From NCBI RefSeq assembly GCF_946482605.1, contig NZ_CAMLSE010000005.1:248001-312000 (forward strand): a stretch of 64,000 bases of DNA, written 5' to 3'. The notes under the pieces are model-generated. The model was not told the origin of the DNA, made no database searches, and worked only from the letters and a program-made list of their open reading frames with translations. The translations under genes were made by a program, and so were the position numbers. Origin of the DNA: an uncultured Dyadobacter sp. GTDB lineage: Bacteria; Bacteroidota; Bacteroidia; Cytophagales; Spirosomataceae. Numbering within the stretch: position 1 is the first letter of the stretch; each line of letters begins with the position of its first letter. This document shows positions 43,949 to 51,917 of the stretch, in pieces.

Positions 43949-45202
43949 TCAAACCTCCAATCCTGAGCGGTCCAGCAGATGCTCCGAAGCAGTTTGCGGC
44001 TTTGAATTGCCCACCCAGAGCCAAAGAGCAACGAAAGCGCCGATCAGGATCAATGGGAAAGTAAGCATGATCGAGAGCGTATCCTGCCCTGATGCCAGCT
44101 CCAAAGCCGTTCCGGTAAGTCCTTTCGCGGCATTTTCAGCATAAGCATCGTCAATCCACGCCCCGATGAAAGGTTGAAATATGGAGGTCGACAGCATCCC
44201 TACCCCACCAATTACAGACATTCCCAGCGCACCGCTTAACGGAACGCGCTGCGCAACGAAACCGATCATGACAGGCCAGTTGAAACAAACGCCAAGTCCA
44301 AAAATGACAGCGGCCAGGTAAGCGATCGGGCCCGTTAGCGTGCTGAACATATAGATTCCAACGGCCGCTAAAACCGCGCCGCCGAGCAAAACGCCCGTTT
44401 GTCCCAGTCGCGCAACGACCGGTCCGGTGAAAATCCTTCCGACCGTCATCACGCCGAATGTAAGGGCAAGCACGAGCATCGCATCGGCCCCGCTGGCGCT
44501 CAATACGACGGTTACCCATTGGTTAGGGCCAAATTCCGTGATGGCGGTCATCGCCATGCAGCAAAAGGTAAAAAGGAACAGTGGCGTGCGCATTGCCTCA
44601 AAGTTTTTCGAGATAGATGTTACGCCTTCGACTTTCGGTTTTGGAAAAACCTGGGCGAAAAACAGGATAGCGTAAATCACGGTCGGAATCATCAGCGTCC
44701 ATATCTGTGCCTGCCATGAAAGCCCGGCGCTGGTCATGAATTTGGAAATCAGGCTGCCGATCACAATGCCGCCGGGAAACCACATATGGAACCTGCCCAG
44801 CATTTTGTTCAGCTTGCTGTCGTCGTACATATCCGCGATCATCGGGTTACAGGCGGCCTCCGTGCAGCCATTGCCGAAACCGATAAAAAATGTGGAAACC
44901 AGCAGACCCACGTACCCTCCGGCATAAATCGTCAGCAAAATCCCGGCCGTGTGCGCCAGCACGGCGATCTGCATGATCGCTTTCGGCCCCACCGAATGAT
45001 ACACGATTCCACCGATCACCATGGAGATCGGGAATCCGAAAAAGAACATGGAATTGATAAAACCCAGCTGCCCGGCAGTAAGGCCAAATTCAGCTGCCAG
45101 CTCTGGAAGCACACCCGCCCGGATGCTGAACGAAAATGCGGTGGTGATGATGGCGAAACAGCTGGCCAGGAACAAGCGGTGGCGGTTAACAACGTAGGTC
45201 AT
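43949..45202 (-). CDS. MFS transporter
   Basis: Inner-membrane transporter of 417 residues with twelve hydrophobic helices (SIRAGVLPELAAEFGLTAGQ, GNGCTEAACNPMIADMYDD). No sugar-porter signature (PESPR or GRK) is seen, so it belongs to another MFS branch, of the kind often found next to Gfo/Idh/MocA and DUF1080 genes in Bacteroidota. It is convergent with the GH2 gene and lies beyond the sigma factor from the oxidative cluster, on the same strand as that cluster. A sugar, keto-sugar or sugar-acid substrate is plausible but not shown. Confidence 0.85.
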   Translation of the reverse strand: MTYVVNRHRLFLASCFAIITTAFSFSIRAGVLPELAAEFGLTAGQLGFINSMFFFGFPISMVIGGIVYHSVGPKAIMQIAVLAHTAGILLTIYAGGYVGLLVSTFFIGFGNGCTEAACNPMIADMYDDSKLNKMLGRFHMWFPGGIVIGSLISKFMTSAGLSWQAQIWTLMIPTVIYAILFFAQVFPKPKVEGVTSISKNFEAMRTPLFLFTFCCMAMTAITEFGPNQWVTVVLSASGADAMLVLALTFGVMTVGRIFTGPVVARLGQTGVLLGGAVLAAVGIYMFSTLTGPIAYLAAVIFGLGVCFNWPVMIGFVAQRVPLSGALGMSVIGGVGMLSTSIFQPFIGAWIDDAYAENAAKGLTGTALELASGQDTLSIMLTFPLILIGAFVALWLWVGNSKPQTASEHLLDRSGLEV

Positions 45203-45293
45203 AGGAAGATTGGATTAAGCGTTTAGCAAAAAATAACAGCGATAAATCGCGCTGTTGCTGAATGAATTAAGTGTCAAAATGCCACCTAATAAT

Positions 45294-45326
45294 TTTGTGT
45301 TATTTTGATTTTAAATTGTAAATTTG
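45294..45326 (+). promoter_or_regulatory. Bacteroidota-type promoter of the ECF sigma gene
   Basis: TTTG (45294-45297) and TAAATTTG (45319-45326, an exact TAnnTTTG) are separated by 21 bases, within the usual spacing. The start codon is 42 bases downstream. A 12-base palindrome ATTATATATAAT follows at 45329-45340. Confidence 0.6.
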
Positions 45327-45368
45327 TAATTATATATAATCATTGTTTATCACCTTTAAACTGGGGCA

Positions 45369-45956
45369 TTGGAACAGGTATCACATGCAGACACTACGCT
45401 CTGGAATGCCATTAAGGATGGCGAAAAGGCCGCGTTGGGTGAGCTATATGAACGCTATTACCGCCAGCTGTACCGCTATGGAACCAGGCTGTTGTCGGAT
45501 ACGGATGTCATTGAAGATACGATCCAGGACCTGTTCATTAACATCTGGCACACACGGCACAAGCTTCCCGAGGTTCGGAATGTAAAATCTTACCTTTTCA
45601 CCATCGTACGGCGCGAAATCCTGCATAAACTAAAAAAAGAGCAGTCATTTACGGATGTTGAAACACTCTCGGATTTGCTGAGCCTGGGCGAGGAAAGCAG
45701 TTACGAGCACGACGATTATGAAAAATGGCTGGTCGATAAGTTGAAGCACACCCTGCAAACCTTGCCCAAAAGGCAGCTGGACGTGATCATCCTGCGCTAT
45801 TATGAAAATTTCCCTACATCGGAAATCGCCATGATCATGGGCATTACCGAAAAGTCCGTCCGTAACACCCTTCACAAAGCCATCAGCCATCTCCGCGTAA
45901 GCATTCCACACTTCGATTACCTGCTGGTGCTGCTCCCCTGCTTCGATATGTTGTAA
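45369..45956 (+). CDS. ECF-type RNA polymerase sigma factor
   Basis: 195-residue alternative sigma factor of the Bacteroidota SusCD/FecI-like group. Region 2 runs over GELYERYYRQLYRYGTRLL and IEDTIQDLFINIWHTR (about 22-65). Region 4 holds LPKRQLDVIILRYYENFP and the helix-turn-helix TSEIAMIMGITEKSVRNTL (about 160-178). It appears to start with TTG at 45369; the ATG alternatives are further downstream or out of frame. Such sigma factors normally work with a FecR anti-sigma and an STN-bearing SusC. The only such pair in the window begins 11.4 kb away at the other end of the oxidative cluster. Confidence 0.9.
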   Translation: MEQVSHADTTLWNAIKDGEKAALGELYERYYRQLYRYGTRLLSDTDVIEDTIQDLFINIWHTRHKLPEVRNVKSYLFTIVRREILHKLKKEQSFTDVETLSDLLSLGEESSYEHDDYEKWLVDKLKHTLQTLPKRQLDVIILRYYENFPTSEIAMIMGITEKSVRNTLHKAISHLRVSIPHFDYLLVLLPCFDML

Positions 45957-45978
45957 CCCAACTACCGATTTACGTATA

Positions 45979-47094
45979 TTAGTAATAGTTAAAATCCGGA
46001 ACCGGTATAATCTGCCCGCCGTTCAATGCCGACTTATGCGCCAGAATCCCCACGCTGGTCCAGTTTGCGGATTGTACTGCATTGGGAAACGGCTCCCTGT
46101 CTTCCAGGATCGATGTGATAAATTCATTCACCATATGCGGATGTGAACCGCCGTGCCCGCTGCCCTGCGTGAACGACAAATGCTGCTCTTCCTCATTGTA
46201 CACGCCCTGCATGGTGAACGGCGCTATTTCCCGGGACAAAAGATGACCGTAATCCGGCACCGTCACTTGCGTGGCGATCTCGTGCTCGGGCTTCTTGGCT
46301 GTGTGGATCACCGGATTTTCCCCTTCGATCAGCGGCCATTCGAACGACTTTTTGGAACCGTACACTTCAAAGCTTTCGCGGTATTGCCGGGCCACATCGA
46401 ACAAAGAGCGGTAAACGTGCGCTGTTAAATCACTGTTTTTGAACTTAATATGGGCCGTTTCCACTGCAAAAGGAGAATGATGGATCTGGGCAAGTTCCTC
46501 CCGGATCGTGCCCGAGCCGAAGCAGGACACATATTCGGCTTCCAGGCGCAGCAAGCCCGCCACCGGACCCACGCAATGCGTTGCATAATGCATGGGCGGA
46601 AGGCCGGGCCAGTAGTCGGGCCAGCCGTCCATGTCCTGCTGATGGCTCGCTTTCAGAAATTGAATTTTCCCCAATTCACCTTTTTCATACAACTCCTTCA
46701 CAAACAGGAATTCCCGGCTATACACGACGGTCTCCATCATCATGTATTTCCTGCCGGTTTCGCGGACCGTCCGCACAATTTCCATACAATCCTCCACACT
46801 GGTTGCCATAGGAACAGTGCAGGCCACATGCTTTCCGGCCCGAAGCGCTTTAAGGCTTTGCTCTGCGTGGTTGGGAATGGGCGAATTGATGTGTACCGCA
46901 TCGACGTTAGGATCGGCGAGCAGCTCGTCGAAATCGGAATACCGCACCGCTACGCCATAAGCATCGGCGGTTTCGTTCAGTTTAGCCGCATTCCTTTGGC
47001 ACACCGCATACATGTTTGCATCAGGATGTTTTTGATAAATAGGAATAAACTCCGCACCGAATCCCAGACCCACAATGGCTATATTCAATTTCAT
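45979..47094 (-). CDS. Gfo/Idh/MocA-family oxidoreductase
   Basis: 371-residue NAD(P)-dependent sugar dehydrogenase-type protein. The Rossmann motif IAIVGLGFGAEFIPIY starts at residue 4, and VDAVHINSPIPNHAEQSLKA matches the family. The position of the catalytic EKP motif reads VACTVPMATSVEDC, so the conserved Lys is absent, which is unusual and may mean altered chemistry. The C-terminal domain has the usual open beta sheet with FFVK-type strands. No secretion signal is obvious, so it is cytoplasmic. It is the last gene of the minus-strand oxidative cluster, 87 bases after the DUF6807 gene, and converges with the sigma factor. Confidence 0.9.
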   Translation of the reverse strand: MKLNIAIVGLGFGAEFIPIYQKHPDANMYAVCQRNAAKLNETADAYGVAVRYSDFDELLADPNVDAVHINSPIPNHAEQSLKALRAGKHVACTVPMATSVEDCMEIVRTVRETGRKYMMMETVVYSREFLFVKELYEKGELGKIQFLKASHQQDMDGWPDYWPGLPPMHYATHCVGPVAGLLRLEAEYVSCFGSGTIREELAQIHHSPFAVETAHIKFKNSDLTAHVYRSLFDVARQYRESFEVYGSKKSFEWPLIEGENPVIHTAKKPEHEIATQVTVPDYGHLLSREIAPFTMQGVYNEEEQHLSFTQGSGHGGSHPHMVNEFITSILEDREPFPNAVQSANWTSVGILAHKSALNGGQIIPVPDFNYY

Positions 47095-47181
47095 AAGGCA
47101 ATAAGGATTTTGTCGGCATGATGATGCCGGTTAAGAATGTGACAATTTTTGAAAACGCCGGGGTGATATGCTGGCTAGGCG

Positions 47182-48117
47182 CTATTTCGTACGCTGGTAT
47201 CGTTCGGCCTGCTGCTGGACCCATTGCTTATCGAGCCCGCCTTCTGAGACGATCACGCGGTAGCGGATAGTCTCGGTTTTGCCCTGTGGAATCTGCCAAT
47301 CTTCCATGATCTGCCGGGAAGGCCCGAAACCGAATTCACCATCTATCCGCCAGGGTGTAGGAAATGCGGCGTTTGCAGGGTGGTCCAGAATCGTCATGTG
47401 CACGGGTTCCGTTTGATCTTTCAGATGGATGCCCACGTCGAACCAATCCGCACGCTGCCCTTCGGCATCTTTGTTCGTGAGGCCGTTGGCGTTGGTGGCG
47501 GCACTGGGCCGGTTTTTCCGCCACGGCATGCGGGCGAACAATCCTCCGACGTAGAATTTCCCGATGTGCACATCCACCTTGGCCGTTCCTTTCCAGGTAA
47601 AATCCAGGATTAGCTTCTCCCCCATTTTTTCCGCAGCCCAGTTGTGCTCCTCCTGCATAGTCTCCCGCCCGGTCGAATCGAGCAGACTGTAAATGGTCTG
47701 CCATTTCACCTGCTTCCCCGTGTTTTGGATTATTTTCATCGATACGCGTTTCCAGTAATCGCTCCGGCCATTCATGAAATAGTCGCGCCCGTTCACCCGT
47801 TTCAAGCCCCAGTAGAGGCCGGTTTGGTGGATATGATGCCCCGGGCGGAACTCGGTGACCACAGTTTCGCCGTCCGGCAAGTAGATGGGATGGATGTACG
47901 GACGCTCACCGGGCTTGGCCACCTGCCGCAGCACCAGCTGTTTTCCAGTGGATGTAAAAACGGAAATGCTGGTATCCGCATCGGTTTGAATGCGCAGTTC
48001 ATCACTCAGCTGCGTACCCTCATTCGCCCTGGCAACGCCACGAAAGGCACCGGACACATGGCCGACCCACCACAATCCAAGCATTGTAAAAGAGAAAAAC
48101 AGCATCGGAGTGTTCAT
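47182..48117 (-). CDS. PmoA-like DUF6807 family protein
   Basis: 311 residues with an N-terminal signal (MNTPMLFFSFTMLGLWWVGH). The PmoA/DUF6807 fold is recognised from KPGERPYIHPIYLPDGETVV, RPGHHIHQTGLYWGLKRVNG (about 105-125), the central EEHNWAAEKMGEKLILDFTW and HPANAAFPTPWRIDGEFGFG (about 245-265). Despite the name, the family is not known as a methane oxidiser; such proteins are commonly encoded beside Gfo/Idh/MocA oxidoreductases and glycan genes, and their reaction is not established. Here it lies between DUF1080 and Gfo/Idh/MocA, so it may act on an oxidised sugar intermediate. Confidence 0.85.
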   Translation of the reverse strand: MNTPMLFFSFTMLGLWWVGHVSGAFRGVARANEGTQLSDELRIQTDADTSISVFTSTGKQLVLRQVAKPGERPYIHPIYLPDGETVVTEFRPGHHIHQTGLYWGLKRVNGRDYFMNGRSDYWKRVSMKIIQNTGKQVKWQTIYSLLDSTGRETMQEEHNWAAEKMGEKLILDFTWKGTAKVDVHIGKFYVGGLFARMPWRKNRPSAATNANGLTNKDAEGQRADWFDVGIHLKDQTEPVHMTILDHPANAAFPTPWRIDGEFGFGPSRQIMEDWQIPQGKTETIRYRVIVSEGGLDKQWVQQQAERYQRTK

Positions 48118-48213
48118 AGGACAAGTTCAGGACAGTTATACATTGACAATTCTGCATTTGGAAGAAGAGGTGCCGCCGGCTACCGCACGGACAGCGCTCC
48201 CTTCCATTCTCCA

Positions 48214-49545
48214 TCAGCGTAGCTCTTTGATTTTAATGCTCCGGTAAGAAACCGATAATCCTTTATTTTCCAACATCAGGAAGCCCTTATCCTGCGATTT
48301 TACTTTGTGTTCCAGCATTTTGAAACCATTGATCCAATGCTCCACGCGACCATCGGGGTAAACGCGGATCATCGCATTGCTCCACGTTCCGATCCTTCGC
48401 TTTGAAAAAATGGTCTGTTTGGATGCAGCCACACCATTGATCGAGCCCAGGGCGGTCAGGTCGGTGCCCCTGGGGACGTTGCCAGGCAGCATATCGTCCT
48501 GGATCTGGAATTCAAGGCCTTCCGAATTTTCGCCGGCTTCGACTAACTGGTATTTCACCCCGCTATCCGCGCCTTCGGCCAGCCTGAACTCGAATTTCAG
48601 TTCAAATGCCGCGTACGGGCTTTTCAAGAACACGCTCTTTTTTTCTTTCCTTTTCGATTCTTTGATGGTGAGTGTGCCGTTCTGGATCACCCAATCCGAA
48701 TCCGGGAACTTTGCATTACCTGCCCCTGAGAGCCCATTCGCCGTTTTTCCATCAAATAGCAAACTATATCCCGCCCGCTTTTCGGCTCCCGACAAATCAT
48801 TCGGGATCAGGTTTACGATAAATACATCGTCCGGCGGCGAGGGTTGGATGTTTTTGGTTTTAATGCGGATGTTTTTGAAACGGATCTGATGGTCGCCCGG
48901 TGGTATGGGATCGTTCGGGTTGTTGCTGTGCAGCTGCAAACCGATCATACCCTTGACCGTCTCATCGTCGATCAAATGCGAAACGGGAACGCCATTTACC
49001 CACGTCCGGTTGCTGGTCCCGAAACATTCGATGCGGTAGTGGTTCCACGCATTGTTTTTAAATGCGGTTTTGGAGGGCAGGTTCAGCTCGGTCGTGTACA
49101 GCCAGCCGCGGCGTGCCTCATCGTAAATGCTCCCGCTCCATCGCTGCGGCTTGGGATCTACTTCCATCTGGTAGCCGTGCAGCCGGTAGTTCAGGTAATC
49201 GATATTGCTCAAACTACGGAACTGAATGCCCGAGTTGTTCATGGTAGTATCAATACTCACTTCCAGTTCGAGGATAAAATCGCCGAATTCCCGTTCGGTA
49301 CACAAAAATCCGTTCGGCTCTCCCGGCACGGTCGTGCCCACAATCATGCCGTCCTTCACCTCTATTTTATGGTTTCCGTTCAGGTGTTTCCAGCCGGCCA
49401 GGTCTTTTCCATTGAAAAGCATTTCCCAGTCACCATCCGCTTTCTGCGCTAGCGCCGGCTGCGACGCCGCCGCCAGCATAGCGACGCCCAGCATGGTAAT
49501 GCCAAGCATTATTTTGAATCTGTTTCTCATCATATTTCCGGTCAT
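48214..49545 (-). CDS. Two-domain DUF1080 protein (3-keto-glycoside hydrolase/lyase family)
   Basis: 443 residues with a signal peptide (ending AASQPALAQ). Two DUF1080 (concanavalin-like) domains lie in tandem. The first has WEMLFNGKDLAGWKHLNG and MNNSGIQFRS (about 38-220). The second has YSLLFDGKTANGLSG and GADSGVKYQLVEAGENSEG (about 255-440). Members of this family have been described as hydrolases or lyases of 3-keto-disaccharides and related 3-keto-glycosides; each domain keeps the G-[IV]-[QK] core. It begins 9 bases after the PQQ dehydrogenase stop, so the oxidase and the cleaving enzyme are co-translated neighbours. Confidence 0.9.
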   Translation of the reverse strand: MTGNMMRNRFKIMLGITMLGVAMLAAASQPALAQKADGDWEMLFNGKDLAGWKHLNGNHKIEVKDGMIVGTTVPGEPNGFLCTEREFGDFILELEVSIDTTMNNSGIQFRSLSNIDYLNYRLHGYQMEVDPKPQRWSGSIYDEARRGWLYTTELNLPSKTAFKNNAWNHYRIECFGTSNRTWVNGVPVSHLIDDETVKGMIGLQLHSNNPNDPIPPGDHQIRFKNIRIKTKNIQPSPPDDVFIVNLIPNDLSGAEKRAGYSLLFDGKTANGLSGAGNAKFPDSDWVIQNGTLTIKESKRKEKKSVFLKSPYAAFELKFEFRLAEGADSGVKYQLVEAGENSEGLEFQIQDDMLPGNVPRGTDLTALGSINGVAASKQTIFSKRRIGTWSNAMIRVYPDGRVEHWINGFKMLEHKVKSQDKGFLMLENKGLSVSYRSIKIKELR

Positions 49546-49554
49546 TTCAAAAAA

Positions 49555-51846
49555 TCATTTACTGGAATCCGGCAGGGCAAATGCCACATATTTGTCGCCG
49601 GACCGCGTCCGCTGCTTGCCTCCGCCTCCGCAGGCGATCACGACAAACTGCTTTCCACCCGCTTCATATACTGCCGGGGTAGCAATGCCAGCGGCAGGTA
49701 AGTCGGCTTCCCAAAGCATTTTACCCGTTTTTTTATCAAATGCCCTGATCTTCTCGTCCCTCGTAGCAGCAATGAACACCAGCCCACCGGCCGTGGCAAC
49801 CGAGCCGCCAAAGTTTTCACTGCCGGTATGAATGCCCTTTGCCTTCATTTCGGGGTAATCGCCGATGGTCTGCTTCCATACCTGCTTGCCGGTATTGAGG
49901 TCGATGGCCGTCAGGTGCCCCCAGGGTGGTGCTACTGCCGGGTAACCTTCCTTCGTAAGGAACTTGCCCCCGCCGGTCATACCTCCCGCGAAGCTGTACG
50001 GCGAGCGGAAATGCTCGGGCTCTTCCTTCGTGTTCAGGTCTTTGAATGGCTGATCTTTAATGTCGTCCAGATCGAGGATAAACGAAGCCAGCGCTGTTTT
50101 TTGTTCGGCACTCAAATGGGCGAACGGCGGCATATTGTTGCGGCCAGACGTTACCAGGCTCTTAAAAGACTGCTCGTCGAACTTCATACCGGGGCTCATA
50201 TTGCTCTTTTTGGCAATGCCGACCAGTGAAGGGTTGGCCGCCAGGGCCGGGTTCCCCTCTCCTCCCCGACGGTCCTGCCCATGGCAGCCGCTGCAATTTT
50301 GCTGGTAAATCTGCTTACCGGCTTCGAGGTTGGTGCGATTGGAAGCGACGGCGCCTTTTTTCACTTCCTGCATTTTCATAATCCACGGCGATTCATTGGC
50401 ATTGATATACATAATGCCGCTGGTGGGGTCAAATGTAGGACCGCCCCATTCGGCCCCGCCGTTCCAACCCGGATTTTGGATCGTGCCTTGCAGCGATGGC
50501 GGGTTCCACATATTATCGGTTTTGTAGGAGCGGAAACGTTTGAGAATGTCCTGGTAGGACGAATCGGGAATGCCTTCTTTGAGCAAATCGGCTTCGGTGA
50601 GCCGCTGCCTCACGAATGGCTTGAAAAAGGTAGGCACCGGCTGCGTGGATGACGTCCATTCGCCTGCCAGTTCTGATTTCGGAACGGGCACTTCTTTGAT
50701 CGGATGGATCGGCTCGCCGGTTTCGCGGTTGAACATGAATATGAAACCTTGCTTGGTCACCTGCACCACCGCATCCACCGGCTTGCCATTCTTTTTGACC
50801 GTCACCAGGATCGGGTGCGCCGCGTGGTCCCAGTCCCACAAATCGTGGTGCACCGTTTGGTAATGCCATTTCAGTTTACCCGTCGCAGCGTCCAATGCAA
50901 GAATAGAATTGGCGTACAGGTTGTTACCTTTCCGGTTACCGCCGTAAAAGTCGGGTGTAGCCGAGCCGGTGCCGGCAAAAACGATCCCGCGCTTTTCATC
51001 CAGACAAAACCCGCCCCAAACATTGGCGCCGCCTACATATTTGTACGCTTCCTTGTTCTCCCAGGTTTCGTAGCCCGGTTCTCCCGGATGCGGGATGGTA
51101 TGGAAAATCCATTTGCGCTTGCCGGTATGCACGTCGTAAGCCCGAATGTGCCCCGGTGCAGCCTCGGCTGCCTCCGCGAGGCGCGAGCCGAGAATGATCA
51201 CGTCCTTGTAAATAATGCCCGGACTGGTGTTGGAAATATGAAGGTCGTGCGCATTTTCGATGTCCAGATCGTCGTGGAGATCGATCCGCCCGTTATCGCC
51301 GAAATCGGTGACCAGCTTTCCGGTGTTGGCGTCCACGCAGTACAGCATGTGTCCGCCGCCGGGCGTGTACAGAATGCGCCTGTCATTTTTTCCCCCATCA
51401 TAAAAAGTAACCCCGCGGCTGATTTTCGTAGAAGGCCCGAATGGCCCGCGGCCCGAGTTTCTCCCTTGCTCGGGAATGGATTCGGGGTCGTACACCCACT
51501 TTTCCTTCCCGGTAGCGGCGTCCAGGGCAAACAGTTTCAGCTGCGGATTAAGCCCGTACATGACGCCATCTACAATGATCGGGTTGGTTTTCATGTCGGT
51601 CGTGTTCGTCTTCGAAGCCTGGCCCGAAGCATATTCCCAGGCCACTTTCAGCTGCTGAACATTGCCGGTATTGATCTGGCTCAGAGACGAGAATTTGATA
51701 TTCCCGCTGCCGCCCCCGTATATTTCCCAGGTGGAATAAGGGTCTTCGGAATCCTGAAAAGTTTTGAAAGCAACCGAACCAACCAGCAGGGCTGACGCTG
51801 CCGCCAGGATGATCTTTCGCTTTTGAAGTTGAATGTGTTGGAGCAT
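49555..51846 (-). CDS. PQQ-type quinoprotein dehydrogenase with an inserted cytochrome c domain
   Basis: 763-residue periplasmic protein with an N-terminal membrane anchor or signal (about 10-30). The first about 480 residues hold an eight-bladed PQQ propeller of the glucose/alcohol dehydrogenase type (VSFYDGG, LGSRLAEAAEAAPGHIRAYD, TVHHDLWDWDHAAHPILV). A cytochrome c domain is then inserted at about 500-590, with heme site CSGCHGQ (about residue 515) and a Met ligand in NNMPPFAH (about 572). The final 170 residues return to the propeller (GHLTAIDLNTGKQVW, GKQFVVIACGGGG). Electrons from sugar oxidation could pass directly to the respiratory chain. It lies 71 bases after the SusD gene and 9 before DUF1080. 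Substrate unknown. Confidence 0.9.
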   Translation of the reverse strand: MLQHIQLQKRKIILAAASALLVGSVAFKTFQDSEDPYSTWEIYGGGSGNIKFSSLSQINTGNVQQLKVAWEYASGQASKTNTTDMKTNPIIVDGVMYGLNPQLKLFALDAATGKEKWVYDPESIPEQGRNSGRGPFGPSTKISRGVTFYDGGKNDRRILYTPGGGHMLYCVDANTGKLVTDFGDNGRIDLHDDLDIENAHDLHISNTSPGIIYKDVIILGSRLAEAAEAAPGHIRAYDVHTGKRKWIFHTIPHPGEPGYETWENKEAYKYVGGANVWGGFCLDEKRGIVFAGTGSATPDFYGGNRKGNNLYANSILALDAATGKLKWHYQTVHHDLWDWDHAAHPILVTVKKNGKPVDAVVQVTKQGFIFMFNRETGEPIHPIKEVPVPKSELAGEWTSSTQPVPTFFKPFVRQRLTEADLLKEGIPDSSYQDILKRFRSYKTDNMWNPPSLQGTIQNPGWNGGAEWGGPTFDPTSGIMYINANESPWIMKMQEVKKGAVASNRTNLEAGKQIYQQNCSGCHGQDRRGGEGNPALAANPSLVGIAKKSNMSPGMKFDEQSFKSLVTSGRNNMPPFAHLSAEQKTALASFILDLDDIKDQPFKDLNTKEEPEHFRSPYSFAGGMTGGGKFLTKEGYPAVAPPWGHLTAIDLNTGKQVWKQTIGDYPEMKAKGIHTGSENFGGSVATAGGLVFIAATRDEKIRAFDKKTGKMLWEADLPAAGIATPAVYEAGGKQFVVIACGGGGKQRTRSGDKYVAFALPDSSK

Positions 51847-51917
51847 AATGATCTGGTTTAAAGCAGAGGAATGTCAGGGCTGCGCGAGGCAGCCCATTGA
51901 TAAAGCGTTTTTTACTG

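Noticed and set aside
50704..51795. 363-codon plus-strand frame opposite the PQQ dehydrogenase gene
   Set aside because: Fully antisense to a gene with clear propeller and heme motifs; its translation shows no domain or signal peptide.
49555..51846. Naming the PQQ enzyme glucose dehydrogenase
   Set aside because: The fold is shared by many alcohol and sugar dehydrogenases; nothing in the sequence fixes glucose as the substrate.
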